Below the pieces are notes generated by a model. That model was not told where the DNA came from. It saw only the letters and a program-made list of their open reading frames with translations, and made no database searches. A program made the translations under genes and the position numbers. Positions 17,401 through 26,801 of a stretch of 53,119 nucleotides of DNA are shown piece by piece; position 1 is the first letter of the stretch, and the number at the start of each line of letters is the position of its first letter. The stretch is from Nitrospirota bacterium. Lineage in GTDB: Bacteria > Nitrospirota > UBA9217. Location of the stretch: assembly GCA_035516965.1 (NCBI GenBank), contig DATIZR010000118.1:1-53119 (forward strand), in the 5' to 3' direction.

Positions 17401-19296
17401 ATGCAAGATCTTCTCTTCCTCATACCCGCCCTGCCCTTCGCCGGGTTCCTCATCCTGGCGCTGGTCGGAGGCCGTCTGCCGAAAGCGGGGGTGACCGCAG
17501 TCGGCGTCGGCTCTGTCGCCTTGTCCGCATTGCTGTCCCTGCTGATCGGGGTGCGGTTCATGGTCTCGCCCTTTGCGGGCCATGTTCTGCGCCAAACAAT
17601 CCGGACGTGGGTGCCTCTCGACGGGTACGCCGGCGGTTTTTCATTCCTGCTCGACCCGCTCTCGCTCGTCATGGTCCTCGTGATCACCGTGGTCGGGTTC
17701 CTGATCCACCTCTATTCCTCGGAGTTCATGGACAACGAGGAGGGCTACAGCCGCTTCTTCGCCTACATGAACCTGTTCGTCGGCTCGATGCTCACGCTCG
17801 TGCTAGCCGACAACCTGCTGCTGCTCTACCTCGGATGGGAGGGCGTCGGGGTCTGCAGCTATCTTCTCATCGGCTTCTGGTACCGGGACCCCGCGAACGG
17901 AGCGGCCGCGCGCAAGGCCTTCATCGTGACCCGCATCGGGGACACGGCAATGGCGCTCGGGCTGTTCCTGCTGTTCAACGAGCTGGGCACGCTGGACATC
18001 CAGCCGCTGATGCAGGCCGCTTCTCAAAGGTGGCCCGTTGGCTCGCCTTCTGCAACGCTCGCCGCGGCGCTCCTGCTCGGCGGCGCGATCGGCAAGTCGG
18101 CGCAGCTCCCGCTCCAGACCTGGCTGCCGGACGCCATGGCCGGCCCCACCCCGGTCAGTGCCTTGATCCATGCCGCCACCATGGTAACCGCCGGCGTGTA
18201 TCTGATCGCCCGCACCCACGTGCTGTTCACGCTGGCGCCGCAGGTGCAGCATGCCGTCGCCGTGATCGGAGCGATCACGCTCCTGGTCGCCGGCTTCAGC
18301 GCCCTCGCCCAGAAGGACATCAAGCGGGTCCTGGCCTATTCCACGATCAGCCAGATCGGCTATATGTTCCTGGCCCTCGGCGTCGGCGCATGGTCGGCCG
18401 CCCTGTTCCACTTCATGACCCACGCGTTCTTCAAGGCACTGCTGTTCCTCGCTGCGGGCGTCGTGATCCTCGCCCAGCGCCATGAACACGACATGTTCAG
18501 TATGGGAGGTCTGGCAAAGAGGCTGCCGTTCACGTTCTGGACCTTCCTCGTCGGAGCGGCGTCGCTCTCGGCCCTGCCACTCGTCACCGCCGGCTTCTAC
18601 AGCAAGGACCTGATCCTGGGGGAGACCCTGTCCTCGCCCGCGGGCGGCACCTGGCTCTGGGCGGCAGGCCTTGCCGGCGCATTCATCACCGCCCTCTACG
18701 CCTTCCGCATGGTCTTCGTGACCTTCTTCGGCGAGGCGAAGATCGAGATCAGCCGCGTCCCGAAAATCCGGATGGCACTGCCGCTCGCGGTCCTCGCGGT
18801 GCTGTCGATCGTGGGCGGGTTCGTGAACCTTCCCGAAACGCTCGGCAATCTCCCGCTCTTTTCAACGTTCCTGGCGCCTGTCTTCGGGGACGTCGCTGCA
18901 GCGCACCATCCAGGCGGCACGGAGATCGCTTCCCAGATCGCTGCTTCAGCCGTGTCCCTCGCGGGAATCCTCGCTGCGATCGTCGTCTACCTCTGGATAC
19001 CGCGGTCCGCGGAACGCATCGCAAAGAACCAGGCTATGAGCGCGCTCCGCGCATTCTGGTTCTCGGGCTGGGGCTTCGATCGGCTCTATGACGCGGTCCT
19101 GGTCAGGCCCTTCCTCTGGGTCGCGCGCACGAACAGGAACGATTTCGTCGATTCCTGGTATTCCGCCGTGGCGTCTGTCAACCGGGAACTTCATGCCCTG
19201 TTGAGCCGCAGTCAAACGGGAAACATCCGCTGGTATGCGGCGGCCCTTGCAGCCGGCGCCGTAGTGTACCTGGGAATCGTCATCTTTTTGCGGTAA
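17401..19296 (+). CDS. nuoL: NADH-quinone oxidoreductase subunit L
   Basis: A 631-residue antiporter-like proton-pumping subunit at the distal end of the membrane arm. The proton_antipo_M core contains LYLGWEGVGVCSYLLIGFW with its key Glu, QLPLQTWLPDAMAGPTPVSALIHAATMV, and KRVLAYSTISQIGYMF. The long C-terminal amphipathic helix and final membrane anchor are present (end ...VYLGIVIFLR). A 262-bp gap with a palindromic repeat precedes nuoM. Confidence 0.94.
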   Translation: MQDLLFLIPALPFAGFLILALVGGRLPKAGVTAVGVGSVALSALLSLLIGVRFMVSPFAGHVLRQTIRTWVPLDGYAGGFSFLLDPLSLVMVLVITVVGFLIHLYSSEFMDNEEGYSRFFAYMNLFVGSMLTLVLADNLLLLYLGWEGVGVCSYLLIGFWYRDPANGAAARKAFIVTRIGDTAMALGLFLLFNELGTLDIQPLMQAASQRWPVGSPSATLAAALLLGGAIGKSAQLPLQTWLPDAMAGPTPVSALIHAATMVTAGVYLIARTHVLFTLAPQVQHAVAVIGAITLLVAGFSALAQKDIKRVLAYSTISQIGYMFLALGVGAWSAALFHFMTHAFFKALLFLAAGVVILAQRHEHDMFSMGGLAKRLPFTFWTFLVGAASLSALPLVTAGFYSKDLILGETLSSPAGGTWLWAAGLAGAFITALYAFRMVFVTFFGEAKIEISRVPKIRMALPLAVLAVLSIVGGFVNLPETLGNLPLFSTFLAPVFGDVAAAHHPGGTEIASQIAASAVSLAGILAAIVVYLWIPRSAERIAKNQAMSALRAFWFSGWGFDRLYDAVLVRPFLWVARTNRNDFVDSWYSAVASVNRELHALLSRSQTGNIRWYAAALAAGAVVYLGIVIFLR

Positions 19297-19391
19297 GCTG
19301 CGAAGCCGGCCCCTGCGGCCCGCTGAGCTTATCAACGGTCTCATAATAGAGCGGACATCGCCCTATCGTCTTCAACCTGTCCTCAAATGCG

Positions 19392-19508
19392 GTCATTCCG
19401 GGCTTGACCCGGAATCCAGCCTGCACCCGGCATTTACGAGTGCGGCAGCGCGAGTGCAGGGTGTGGTTTTTCGCTTAGATCCTGGATTCCTGCTTTCGCA
19501 GGAATGAC
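19392..19508. repeat. GTCATTCC-type palindromic repeat between nuoL and nuoM
   Basis: A left arm (GTCATTCCGGGCTTGACCCG to CCAG, 19392-19419) and a right arm (CTGGATTCC to GGAATGAC, 19482-19508) share their ends, and each arm is itself a hairpin around ATTCC...GGAAT. Such units are scattered in many proteobacterial and related genomes. The centre includes CGCGAGTGCAGGGTGTGG (from 19449), part of a 21-bp segment found inverted at 22681-22701. There is no coding content in 19297-19558. Confidence 0.65.
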
Positions 19509-19558
19509 GAACGAGAGGGTGCAGACTAATACGAGATCATTGATACAGAGTAAAAACT

Positions 19559-21124
19559 ATGATCCTTGCATGGTTGATCTTCATATTGGTTCTCGGCGGT
19601 CTTGCGGCATGGGTCCTGGGCCGCTGGAGCGGCATGGCCGCCCGGTGGGTTTCGCTCGCGGCGCTTGTCACAGATACGGTGCTGCTCGCGGTAGTCTGGC
19701 GTGATGCAACCGCATCGCTCACTCTTTCCGGGGGCGCGTGGCTCGTGGAGCTGTACGGCGCCTGGATCCCCCAGTTCGGCATCAACATCCACCTTGCCCT
19801 GGACGGCCTGAGCCTTGTCCTCGTCGCCCTCACGCTGTTCCTCGGCATCCTGTCCGTTCTCTGTTCCTGGACCGAGGTCCGCGAGCGCGTCGGCTTCTTC
19901 CATTTGAACCTGATGGCCATCCTGGCCGGCATCGTGGGCGTCTTTCTCTCCCTCGACCTGTTCCTGTTCTATTTCTTCTGGGAACTGATGCTCGTGCCCA
20001 TGTACTTTCTGATCAGCATCTGGGGCCACGAGAACCGGGTCTACGCCTCGCTCAAGTTCTTCATCTTTACGCAGGCAGGCGGACTGTTCATGCTGCTCTC
20101 CATCCTTGGCCTCTACTTCATCCACGGCAGTGCAACGGGCCTTTACACCTTTGATTATTCCCTGCTGGTCAAGTCTTCGCTCCCCCACGGGGCGTCGTTC
20201 CTGCTGATGCTGGGGTTCCTGGTCTCCTTCCTGGTCAAGCTTCCGGCATTCCCCTTCCATCCGTGGCTTCCCGACGCGCACACGGAAGCGCCCACGGCCG
20301 GCAGCGTGATCCTTGCGGGGCTGCTGCTCAAGACAGGGGCCTATGGCATGCTCCGCTTCGTGCTGCCGCTGTTCCCCCAAGCGGCCGTTGCCATCTCGCC
20401 GATCATGCTCGTCCTGGCCGTCATCGGCATTCTCTACGGCGCTGTCCTCGCCTTTGCGCAGAGCGACCTCAAGCGGCTCGTGGCCTACACCAGCGTCAGC
20501 CACATGGGCTTCGTGCTCCTGGGCATCTTCGCCGGGACCATGACCGCCCTGCAGGGCGTTGTCATGCAGATGCTCGCCCACGGCGTGAGCACGGGCGCCC
20601 TGTTCATCATCGTCGGCCTGATCCAGGAGCGCCTGCACACGCGCGACATGGATCGCATGGGCGGCCTCTGGACTCTGGCGCCGAGGCTGGGCGGCATGGC
20701 GCTCGTCTTCGGCCTGGCGTCGCTCGGCCTGCCCGGGTTCGGCAACTTCGTGGCCGAGTTCATGGTGCTGCTCGGGACGTTCCGGGCGGACCGCGTTGCA
20801 ACCGCTCTTGCCGCAGCCGGCCTGGTGCTCTCCGCTGTCTATGCGCTCTGGATGATCCAGCAAACGTTCCAGGGGGAGAGGCGGGGAACAGATGCCGTAC
20901 CCGACCTTTCCGTGCGTGAGACAGCGGTCCTCGGCGTCATGGTCATCGCCATATTCTGGCTCGGGCTTTCCCCCGGTCCTGTTCTCAAAACCGCGGGACC
21001 GGCCCTTCGCCCGGCTCAATACCTTCCTGCTCCCGGGCAGCCGATCGATGCGAGGCAGGACCTGCGGCAGGAGCGTCCCGATGGACCGCAACCGGCCGGA
21101 GAGAGAACGGGACGTATTCTATGA
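19559..21124 (+). CDS. nuoM: NADH-quinone oxidoreductase subunit M
   Basis: A 521-residue antiporter-like proton-pumping subunit of the membrane arm. It shows FYFFWELMLVPMYFLISIWG with the key Glu, KLPAFPFHPWLPDAHTEAPTAGSVILAG and KRLVAYTSVSHMGFVLLG, all standard for NuoM. It starts right after the palindromic repeat with no strong ribosome-binding site, so the repeat lies in its translation-initiation region. Its stop overlaps nuoN by four bases. Confidence 0.94.
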   Translation: MILAWLIFILVLGGLAAWVLGRWSGMAARWVSLAALVTDTVLLAVVWRDATASLTLSGGAWLVELYGAWIPQFGINIHLALDGLSLVLVALTLFLGILSVLCSWTEVRERVGFFHLNLMAILAGIVGVFLSLDLFLFYFFWELMLVPMYFLISIWGHENRVYASLKFFIFTQAGGLFMLLSILGLYFIHGSATGLYTFDYSLLVKSSLPHGASFLLMLGFLVSFLVKLPAFPFHPWLPDAHTEAPTAGSVILAGLLLKTGAYGMLRFVLPLFPQAAVAISPIMLVLAVIGILYGAVLAFAQSDLKRLVAYTSVSHMGFVLLGIFAGTMTALQGVVMQMLAHGVSTGALFIIVGLIQERLHTRDMDRMGGLWTLAPRLGGMALVFGLASLGLPGFGNFVAEFMVLLGTFRADRVATALAAAGLVLSAVYALWMIQQTFQGERRGTDAVPDLSVRETAVLGVMVIAIFWLGLSPGPVLKTAGPALRPAQYLPAPGQPIDARQDLRQERPDGPQPAGERTGRIL

Positions 21125-22551
21125 ACAGCCAGGACATCAAAGCGCTCATGCCGCTCCTCATCGTGCTGGCCACGGTTGTCATCGTGATGCTCGGCATCGC
21201 GTTCCGCCGCAGCCATCGGCTTGCCGCCGCCCTGACGCTCGGCGGGCTGGCCCTTGCCGCTGCGTCCCTCCCGCTCGTTGCGGTGATGGCGCCCCAACAG
21301 GTGGGCGACCTCATCATCGTGGACCGCTTTGCGCTCTTCCTCCTCGGTCTCATCTTGTGCTCCGGACTCGCAATCGCGGCCCTTTCCTATTCCTACCTGG
21401 AAATGCAGAGCGGGCCGCACGAGGAGTATTACCTGCTCCTCTTGACCGCCGTCATGGGGAGCGCGGTGCTGGCCGTGAGCACCCACTTCGCGTCCTTCTT
21501 CCTCGGGATCGAGATCCTGAGCGTCTCCCTCTATGCCCTCGCAGCCTACCAGCGCCACAACGAACGCGGCGTCGAAGCGGGCGTCAAGTACCTGATCCTC
21601 GCGGCCGTGTCTTCCGCGTTCATCCTTTTCGGCATGGCGCTCGTCTACGCGGCGGTCGGGATCATGGAGTTCTCGCAGATCGCGTACCGGGCATCAGAGC
21701 CCGGCGCGCACGGCCTGGTGGTGACGTCGGGCATCGTTCTGATCCTGGCCGGCCTTGGCTTCAAGCTCGCCGCTGTCCCCTTCCATCTCTGGACGCCCGA
21801 TGTGTACGAGGGCGCTCCGGCGCCGGTGACCGCCTTCATTGCCACGATCTCGAAGGGGGCCGTGTTCGCGCTGGTGCTCCGGTTTTTCAGCCATACTGGG
21901 TTCCGTCCCGGCAGCGCCCTGTTCACGGTGGTCACGATCATTGCAATCTCCTCCATGTTCGCCGGGAACCTCCTTGCCCTGCTCCAGCGGAATGTGAAGC
22001 GTCTCCTGGCGTACTCCTCCATATCCCACATGGGGTATCTCCTCGTCACGCTGCTGGCCGCGGGCCCGCTCGGGACCGGGGCCGCGTCCTTCTACCTTGC
22101 CGCCTATTTCGTCACGACTCTCGGCGCCTTTGGCGTTGTCACGATCCTTTCCACACGGGACAGGGACGCCGACCGTCTGGAAGACTATCAGGGCCTCGCG
22201 TGGCGCAGGCCGTGGCTTGCAGGCGTCTTCACGTTGATGCTCTTCTCGCTGGCCGGCATCCCTCTGACAGCCGGGTTCATCGGAAAATTTTACGTGGCCG
22301 CCGCGGGTGTGGGCTCCGGCCTCTGGCTTCTCGTTGTCGCTCTCGTGATCAACAGCGCGCTCGGCCTCTTTTATTACCTGAGGGTCATTGTAGCGCTCTA
22401 TTCCCAGGCAGACGCTTCGCAGCCATCGGGGGAGCCGGCCTCCCGGCTGGGCAATGCGGTGCTTGCCGTTCTTGCCGTACTGCTCGTCTGGCTGGGCGTG
22501 TATCCTGGGCCGCTGCTCGCGATCATTCAACGGGTCATCGGAAGAACGTAG
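21121..22551 (+). CDS. nuoN: NADH-quinone oxidoreductase subunit N
   Basis: A 476-residue third antiporter-like subunit, with about 14 transmembrane helices. Key segments are FLGIEILSVSLYALAAY, KLAAVPFHLWTPDVYEGAPAPVTAFIATISKGAVF and KRLLAYSSISHMGYLL. The ATGA overlap with nuoM implies coupled translation. It is the last nuo gene; no strong terminator hairpin was found right after it. Confidence 0.94.
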   Translation: MNSQDIKALMPLLIVLATVVIVMLGIAFRRSHRLAAALTLGGLALAAASLPLVAVMAPQQVGDLIIVDRFALFLLGLILCSGLAIAALSYSYLEMQSGPHEEYYLLLLTAVMGSAVLAVSTHFASFFLGIEILSVSLYALAAYQRHNERGVEAGVKYLILAAVSSAFILFGMALVYAAVGIMEFSQIAYRASEPGAHGLVVTSGIVLILAGLGFKLAAVPFHLWTPDVYEGAPAPVTAFIATISKGAVFALVLRFFSHTGFRPGSALFTVVTIIAISSMFAGNLLALLQRNVKRLLAYSSISHMGYLLVTLLAAGPLGTGAASFYLAAYFVTTLGAFGVVTILSTRDRDADRLEDYQGLAWRRPWLAGVFTLMLFSLAGIPLTAGFIGKFYVAAAGVGSGLWLLVVALVINSALGLFYYLRVIVALYSQADASQPSGEPASRLGNAVLAVLAVLLVWLGVYPGPLLAIIQRVIGRT

Positions 22552-22935
22552 ACACGACCGGAAGCCGCGCCTGCATACGGACGCAGCGGGATCGGCTGAC
22601 GGAGTGGTCCGGGGGCCGTGTTTCCGGTCGTGTTAAAATGGTAGTGTCAACAGTTTCATGAAAATGAAAGAGTGAAAATGAAACCACACCCTGCACTCGC
22701 GGTTCCACTCGTAGGCGCTGGGCGCAGGCAGAGCGCGCTGAGGAAGAAGGGGAAGAAACAGTCTCTGTGTTCTTAAGTAGTTTTGAAAAAACTCAAGATA
22801 AATAGCTAAGGAACCCGAAGAGGACGCAGAGCGGAAGTAAAGAAATACTCCCGAACTTACCAAGATCAAATGCATTTCTCTGCGTGCTCTGTGGTTAAAG
22901 TTTGACATAACGGTTAAAATCAATGGGAGGCAGCC
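22552..22935. other. Intergenic region with repeat fragments, nuoN to tkt
   Basis: No gene is seen in these 384 bp. It contains the 21-bp segment ending the nuo region (22681-22701), inverted relative to 19449-19469. Further on, ACGCAGAG (about 22824) and CTCTGCGT (about 22878) form an inverted repeat near CTCTGTGGTTAAAG, a wording common in dispersed bacterial repeats. TTGACA occurs about 30 bp before the transketolase ATG, but no matching -10 was found. Confidence 0.45.
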
Positions 22936-24777
22936 ATGAATAATCTTGAAGAAATAGCAAGACTCATCCGTTATTACAGCCTGGTCATGTCCACGGAGGC
23001 CGGTTCCGGCCATCCCACTTCCTCCCTGTCCGCCGCGGACCTCATGACCGGCCTCCTGTTCGGCGGGACGTTCCGATACGACCTCGACGATCCCCATAAC
23101 CCGAACAACGACCGCCTGATCTTTTCGAAAGGCCACGCGTCGCCGCTGTTCTACTCGCTCTGGGCCGCGGCCGGAGCAGTCACCGAAGAGGAGCTCATGA
23201 CCTTCAGGAAGTTTGGCAGCCCCCTCGAAGGCCACCCCACGCCGGCCTTCCGGTATACCGAGGCGGCGACGGGGTCGCTCGGGCAGGGTCTCTCCATCGG
23301 CGTGGGCATGGCGTTGAACGCGAAATACCTTGACCGGCTCCCGTACCGGACCTATGTCCTGCTGGGAGACAGCGAGATGGCTGAAGGTTCGCAATGGGAG
23401 GCCATGGAGATCGCCGCCTATTACAAGCTGGACAATCTCGTCGGGATCCTGGACGTGAACCGGCTCGGCCAGCGCGGCGAGACCATGTACGGCCACGATC
23501 TCTCCGTGTACCGGAACCGCGCAACATCCTTCGGCTGGGAGCCGATCGTGATCGACGGGCACCATCTTCCCCAGATCCTGACGGCGTACCGGCAGGCGCT
23601 GCAGGCCAGGGACAGGCCGGCCATGATCATCGCGAGAACGATCAAGGGCAAGGGAGTGCCGTTCATCGAGGACAAGAACGGCTGGCACGGGAAGCCGCTC
23701 AAAAAAGATGAACTCGTCCGGGCCCTGGAAGCCCTCGGACCCGTGGACAGAACGATACGCGGCCGGATCGAGAAACCCGAAGACCTGCGGCCGCAGACGG
23801 AGGAGCCGCGGGAAGCACGGGCACTGGCCTACGATCCCGCCGTCCCAATCGCGACCCGACGCGCCTACGGGAACGCGCTCGAACGGATCGCCCCGCTCCA
23901 CCCGGCCATGGTGGTCCTTGACGGGGAGGTCAGCAATTCGACCTATGCCGATATCTTCCAGAAAACGAACCCGCAGCGCTTCTTCGAGATGTTCATTGCC
24001 GAGCAGAACATGGTCGGGACCGGCCTCGGACTCTCCCTCCGCGGGAAGATCCCCTTCGTATCATCCTTTGCTGCCTTCCTTACCCGGGCCTGCGACCAGA
24101 TCCGCATGTGCCAGTACTCGCACGCCAACATCAAGTTCTGCGGCTCCCACGCAGGCGTGTCGATCGGCGAGGACGGGTCATCGCAGATGGGGCTGGAGGA
24201 CATCGCGCTCTTCCGGACGCTGAGGGACAGCGTGGTCTTCTATCCCTCCGATGCGGTATCGACGGAAAAGCTGGTCGAGATCATGGCCGGCCACCGGGGG
24301 ATCGTCTACCTCAGGACGACGAGAATGGAGACCCCCATCCTGTACCGGAACGATGAGGCGTTCCGGATCGGAGGCAGCAAGGTGCTGAAGTCAAGCGGGT
24401 CGGACAAAGCGGCGATCGTCGCCGCGGGGATCACCGTGCATGAGGCGCTCGCGGCCTATGAGGAACTGAAGGCAAAGGGGGTCATGGTCCGCGTGATCGA
24501 CCTGTACTGCATCAAGCCGCTCGACCTGGCGACGCTCACACAGGCGGCGGAAGAAACCGGGGCGCTCGTCACCGTCGAAGACCATTATCCGGAGGGCGGG
24601 ATCGGTGAGGCGGTGGCAGCGGCCCTTGCCGGGCATCCTGCTCCCGTGCACTCGCTCGCGGTGCGGGCCCTGCCGAAGAGCGGCAAGCCGGCCGAACTCC
24701 TGGAGTTTGAGGGGATCTCCCGTGCGGGCATTGTCCGGGCAGTGAAGGAAATCGTGAAGCGCGGGAAGAAACGATAA
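22936..24777 (+). CDS. tkt: Transketolase
   Basis: A 613-residue thiamine-diphosphate enzyme that transfers two-carbon ketol units in the pentose phosphate pathway. It is the short form, near the animal type (about 620), not the roughly 660-residue E. coli type. The N-terminal domain has GSGHPTSSLS, SKGHASPLFYSLWAAAG and the TPP motif GDSEMAEGSQWEA...DVN (about 146-178). The middle domain has the cofactor-activating Glu in AEQNMVGTGLGLS (about 355-367), followed by FCGSHAGVSIGEDG. The C-terminal domain starts near residue 475. GGGAGG precedes the ATG. It is monocistronic as far as can be seen, with foreign DNA downstream. Confidence 0.9.
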   Translation: MNNLEEIARLIRYYSLVMSTEAGSGHPTSSLSAADLMTGLLFGGTFRYDLDDPHNPNNDRLIFSKGHASPLFYSLWAAAGAVTEEELMTFRKFGSPLEGHPTPAFRYTEAATGSLGQGLSIGVGMALNAKYLDRLPYRTYVLLGDSEMAEGSQWEAMEIAAYYKLDNLVGILDVNRLGQRGETMYGHDLSVYRNRATSFGWEPIVIDGHHLPQILTAYRQALQARDRPAMIIARTIKGKGVPFIEDKNGWHGKPLKKDELVRALEALGPVDRTIRGRIEKPEDLRPQTEEPREARALAYDPAVPIATRRAYGNALERIAPLHPAMVVLDGEVSNSTYADIFQKTNPQRFFEMFIAEQNMVGTGLGLSLRGKIPFVSSFAAFLTRACDQIRMCQYSHANIKFCGSHAGVSIGEDGSSQMGLEDIALFRTLRDSVVFYPSDAVSTEKLVEIMAGHRGIVYLRTTRMETPILYRNDEAFRIGGSKVLKSSGSDKAAIVAAGITVHEALAAYEELKAKGVMVRVIDLYCIKPLDLATLTQAAEETGALVTVEDHYPEGGIGEAVAAALAGHPAPVHSLAVRALPKSGKPAELLEFEGISRAGIVRAVKEIVKRGKKR

Positions 24778-24903
24778 AATCGGAGACGCACTCAGGCGTA
24801 AAACGGAAGCAATCGTGCTTTCAGAGCTATGGCGATAAGAGCTTCTGCCCGAAACCAAATCGTAGTGGCATGATTGAAATTACGGATTACGCCTCGAAAA
24901 TAG

Positions 24904-24977
24904 CAATTGACTAATACCGTATTTGCATATTAGTTAATTTAAGATCAATTTGTGATAAATGGAATATTAGTCAATTG
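24904..24977. repeat. 13-bp perfect inverted repeat in AT-rich DNA
   Basis: CAATTGACTAATA (24904-24916) is answered by TATTAGTCAATTG (24965-24977), spacer 48 bp; a partial extra copy, TATTAGTTAATT, lies at 24928-24939. The interval 24778-25090 has no gene and is much more AT-rich than the flanking DNA. It may be an operator or the end of an acquired segment; no more can be said. Confidence 0.5.
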
Positions 24978-25090
24978 GCAATCACTCGGTTTTTCAATAT
25001 GGTATGTCTATTTCGTTTTGACGGCTCGAATAAAGTGGATTCAATATTGTCGTTTCGCTAATATCTTGTTAGTTCTGAGGAGGAGGCCCA

Positions 25091-25471
25091 ATGCACAGAA
25101 AATTTGTATCGATTTTACTTTCAATCCATCTCTTGCTAATCATGCTGGTCGTCACCTTCAATTCATTTAATCCTCAGAGTTCAAACGCTGATTTCTTTAG
25201 ACGTGGAATGATGCTTGTTGGAGCCCTTTTAACCTATACAATCTTCCTCTTTCTCTACTTCAGAAAGAAGGTGTTCTTTTCCATCGTTGGAATTGGAACT
25301 GCTTTATATTTTGTGCTGAACTTGGTTATCTATTTGCTGTTTGTTATCCGATCGCAACAAGAGAATTCGTTACTGATATTTTCAGCCACCTTTTTGCCCG
25401 GCATGTACGCCTCGCTTTCATATTTCATCTATTTAATGAAGGATCGCAAAGCAATAAAGGCAAGTGTATGA
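25091..25471 (+). CDS. Hypothetical four-helix membrane protein in a cassette-like unit
   Basis: A 126-residue protein with four hydrophobic helices (about 5-23, 38-58, 63-88 and 95-117), a positive N-terminus and a basic C-terminus; no family is recognised. Base composition is far lower in GC than neighbouring genes, indicating transfer. GAGGAGGAGG (25077-25086) is a strong ribosome-binding site just before the ATG. GTTAGTT (25068-25074) lies 16 nt upstream and an attC-like site 40 bp downstream, the layout of an integron gene cassette. Confidence 0.6.
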   Translation: MHRKFVSILLSIHLLLIMLVVTFNSFNPQSSNADFFRRGMMLVGALLTYTIFLFLYFRKKVFFSIVGIGTALYFVLNLVIYLLFVIRSQQENSLLIFSATFLPGMYASLSYFIYLMKDRKAIKASV

Positions 25472-25511
25472 GATTGTCATGCTATGTAATTCAATCAAAT
25501 CGGATGATTTA

Positions 25512-25568
25512 CTAACAAGTCGTTCGAGTCCCGCGCTCTGCGGCGCGGGGCTCAACTCGTCGTTAGAC
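25512..25568 (+). repeat. attC-like recombination site
   Basis: A 57-bp imperfect palindrome has the attC layout. CTAAC (25512) pairs with GTTAG, ending in the core GTTAGAC (25562-25568), which fits GTTRRRY. The inner arms GTTCGAGTCCCGCGC and GCGCGGGGCTCAAC pair with one unpaired base, matching the extrahelical base that gives attC sites their strand choice. It lies between two genes, 17 nt before the next start. Confidence 0.75.
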
Positions 25569-25585
25569 CGACACTGAGGATCGCC

Positions 25586-26761
25586 GTGAACATTGTCATT
25601 AATGGCCTTGGCGTCGCTGGGCCGACTCTTGCATACTGGCTGACGAAATCGGGGCATGACGTTGTCCTCGTCGAAAAAGCACCGTTGCTGCGTGCCGGCG
25701 GTTACGTCATCGACTTTTGGGGCATCGGCTACGACATCGCCGAAAAGATGGGTGTCATCGCCGATCTCCGACGCCTCGGCTATCAAGTGCGCGAGGTACG
25801 CTTCGTCGATGGTCGCGGTCTCAAGCGGGGCGGATTTCATGTCGATGTCTTCGGTCGCATGACCAACAATCGCTTCACCAGCCTGCCCCGCTCTGATGTC
25901 TCGGCGACGATGTATCGTGCCATTGAAGGCAAAGTTGAAACGATCTTCGGCGATTCGGTGGCTGCCATCGAAGAATACAACCACGGAGTTCACGTCGCCT
26001 TTGATCACGCGCAGCCGCGGGATGCCGACCTCGTCATCGGCGCTGACGGCCTTCATTCGCGGGTCCGTCAACTTGCGTTCGGACCGGAATCGGATTTCAA
26101 AGTCTCGCTCGATTACCATGTCGCGGCCTTTGAGGCGGAGGGCTACCGTCCGCGCGATGAGCTAATCTACCTCAGCCACGGCCTGCCTGGGAGGCAGATC
26201 TCACGATTCTCGATGCGTGACGACAAAACGATGTTCCTCTTCGTGTTTCGCGACGAGTACATGCGCGGCGACGATCCACAATCCATTCTCAGAAACGCTT
26301 TCGCCGACGCCGGCTGGGAGTGGCCCGGGATCGAAAAAGAGCTCGAATCCGCTAAGGATATCTACTTCGACACGGTCAGCCAGATCCGGATGGACCGATG
26401 GACGAAGGGACGGATCGCGCTGGTCGGCGACGCAGCAGCGTGCGTCTCGTTGATGGCCGGCGAAGGGACCGGCCTTGCGATCGCGGAAGCGTACGTCCTC
26501 GCCGGCGAGCTTCACGCCTGCGCCGACGATTTTGCTACAGCGTTCGCCCGCTACGAGCAGCGGTTGATGCCGTTCGTGAAGAGGAAGCAGGAATCGGCGG
26601 CGAGATTCGCTTCATCATTCGCCCCAAGGACTTCCGTAGGCATCACCTTCCGGAATGCAGTGACAAAGCTGATGGGAGTGCCGTTCATCGCCGAGTTCTT
26701 CGTCGGCCGCGGCCTTCACGACGACATCGAGCTACCGGATTATGACGTCACACCGGCCTGA
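25586..26761 (+). CDS. FAD-dependent monooxygenase, class A (cassette-borne)
   Basis: A 391-residue soluble flavoprotein of the PHBH/UbiH-like group that includes TetX-type and rifampicin monooxygenases. The Rossmann start is GLGVAGPTLAYWLTKSGHDVVLVEK (GxGxxG, about 7-31), the DG motif is DLVIGADGLHSRVR (about 147-160), and the FAD-phosphate motif is GRIALVGDAAACVSLMAGEGTGLAIAEA (about 276-303). It contains the stretch GYVIDFWGIGYDIAEKMG shared with uncharacterised homologues. The substrate is unknown, and a role in antibiotic or aromatic modification is only inference. The GTG at 25586 has GAGGA upstream. attC-like sites on both sides mark it as an integron cassette. Confidence 0.8.
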   Translation: MNIVINGLGVAGPTLAYWLTKSGHDVVLVEKAPLLRAGGYVIDFWGIGYDIAEKMGVIADLRRLGYQVREVRFVDGRGLKRGGFHVDVFGRMTNNRFTSLPRSDVSATMYRAIEGKVETIFGDSVAAIEEYNHGVHVAFDHAQPRDADLVIGADGLHSRVRQLAFGPESDFKVSLDYHVAAFEAEGYRPRDELIYLSHGLPGRQISRFSMRDDKTMFLFVFRDEYMRGDDPQSILRNAFADAGWEWPGIEKELESAKDIYFDTVSQIRMDRWTKGRIALVGDAAACVSLMAGEGTGLAIAEAYVLAGELHACADDFATAFARYEQRLMPFVKRKQESAARFASSFAPRTSVGITFRNAVTKLMGVPFIAEFFVGRGLHDDIELPDYDVTPA

Positions 26762-26801
26762 TCTCGCTGTCCCACGGACGGGCATGCACGGCCGCGTGGC
26801 G

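Noticed and set aside
25520-25531. tRNA T-loop-like GTTCGAGTCC
   Set aside because: No acceptor, anticodon or D arm is present; the sequence is the left arm of the attC-like palindrome.
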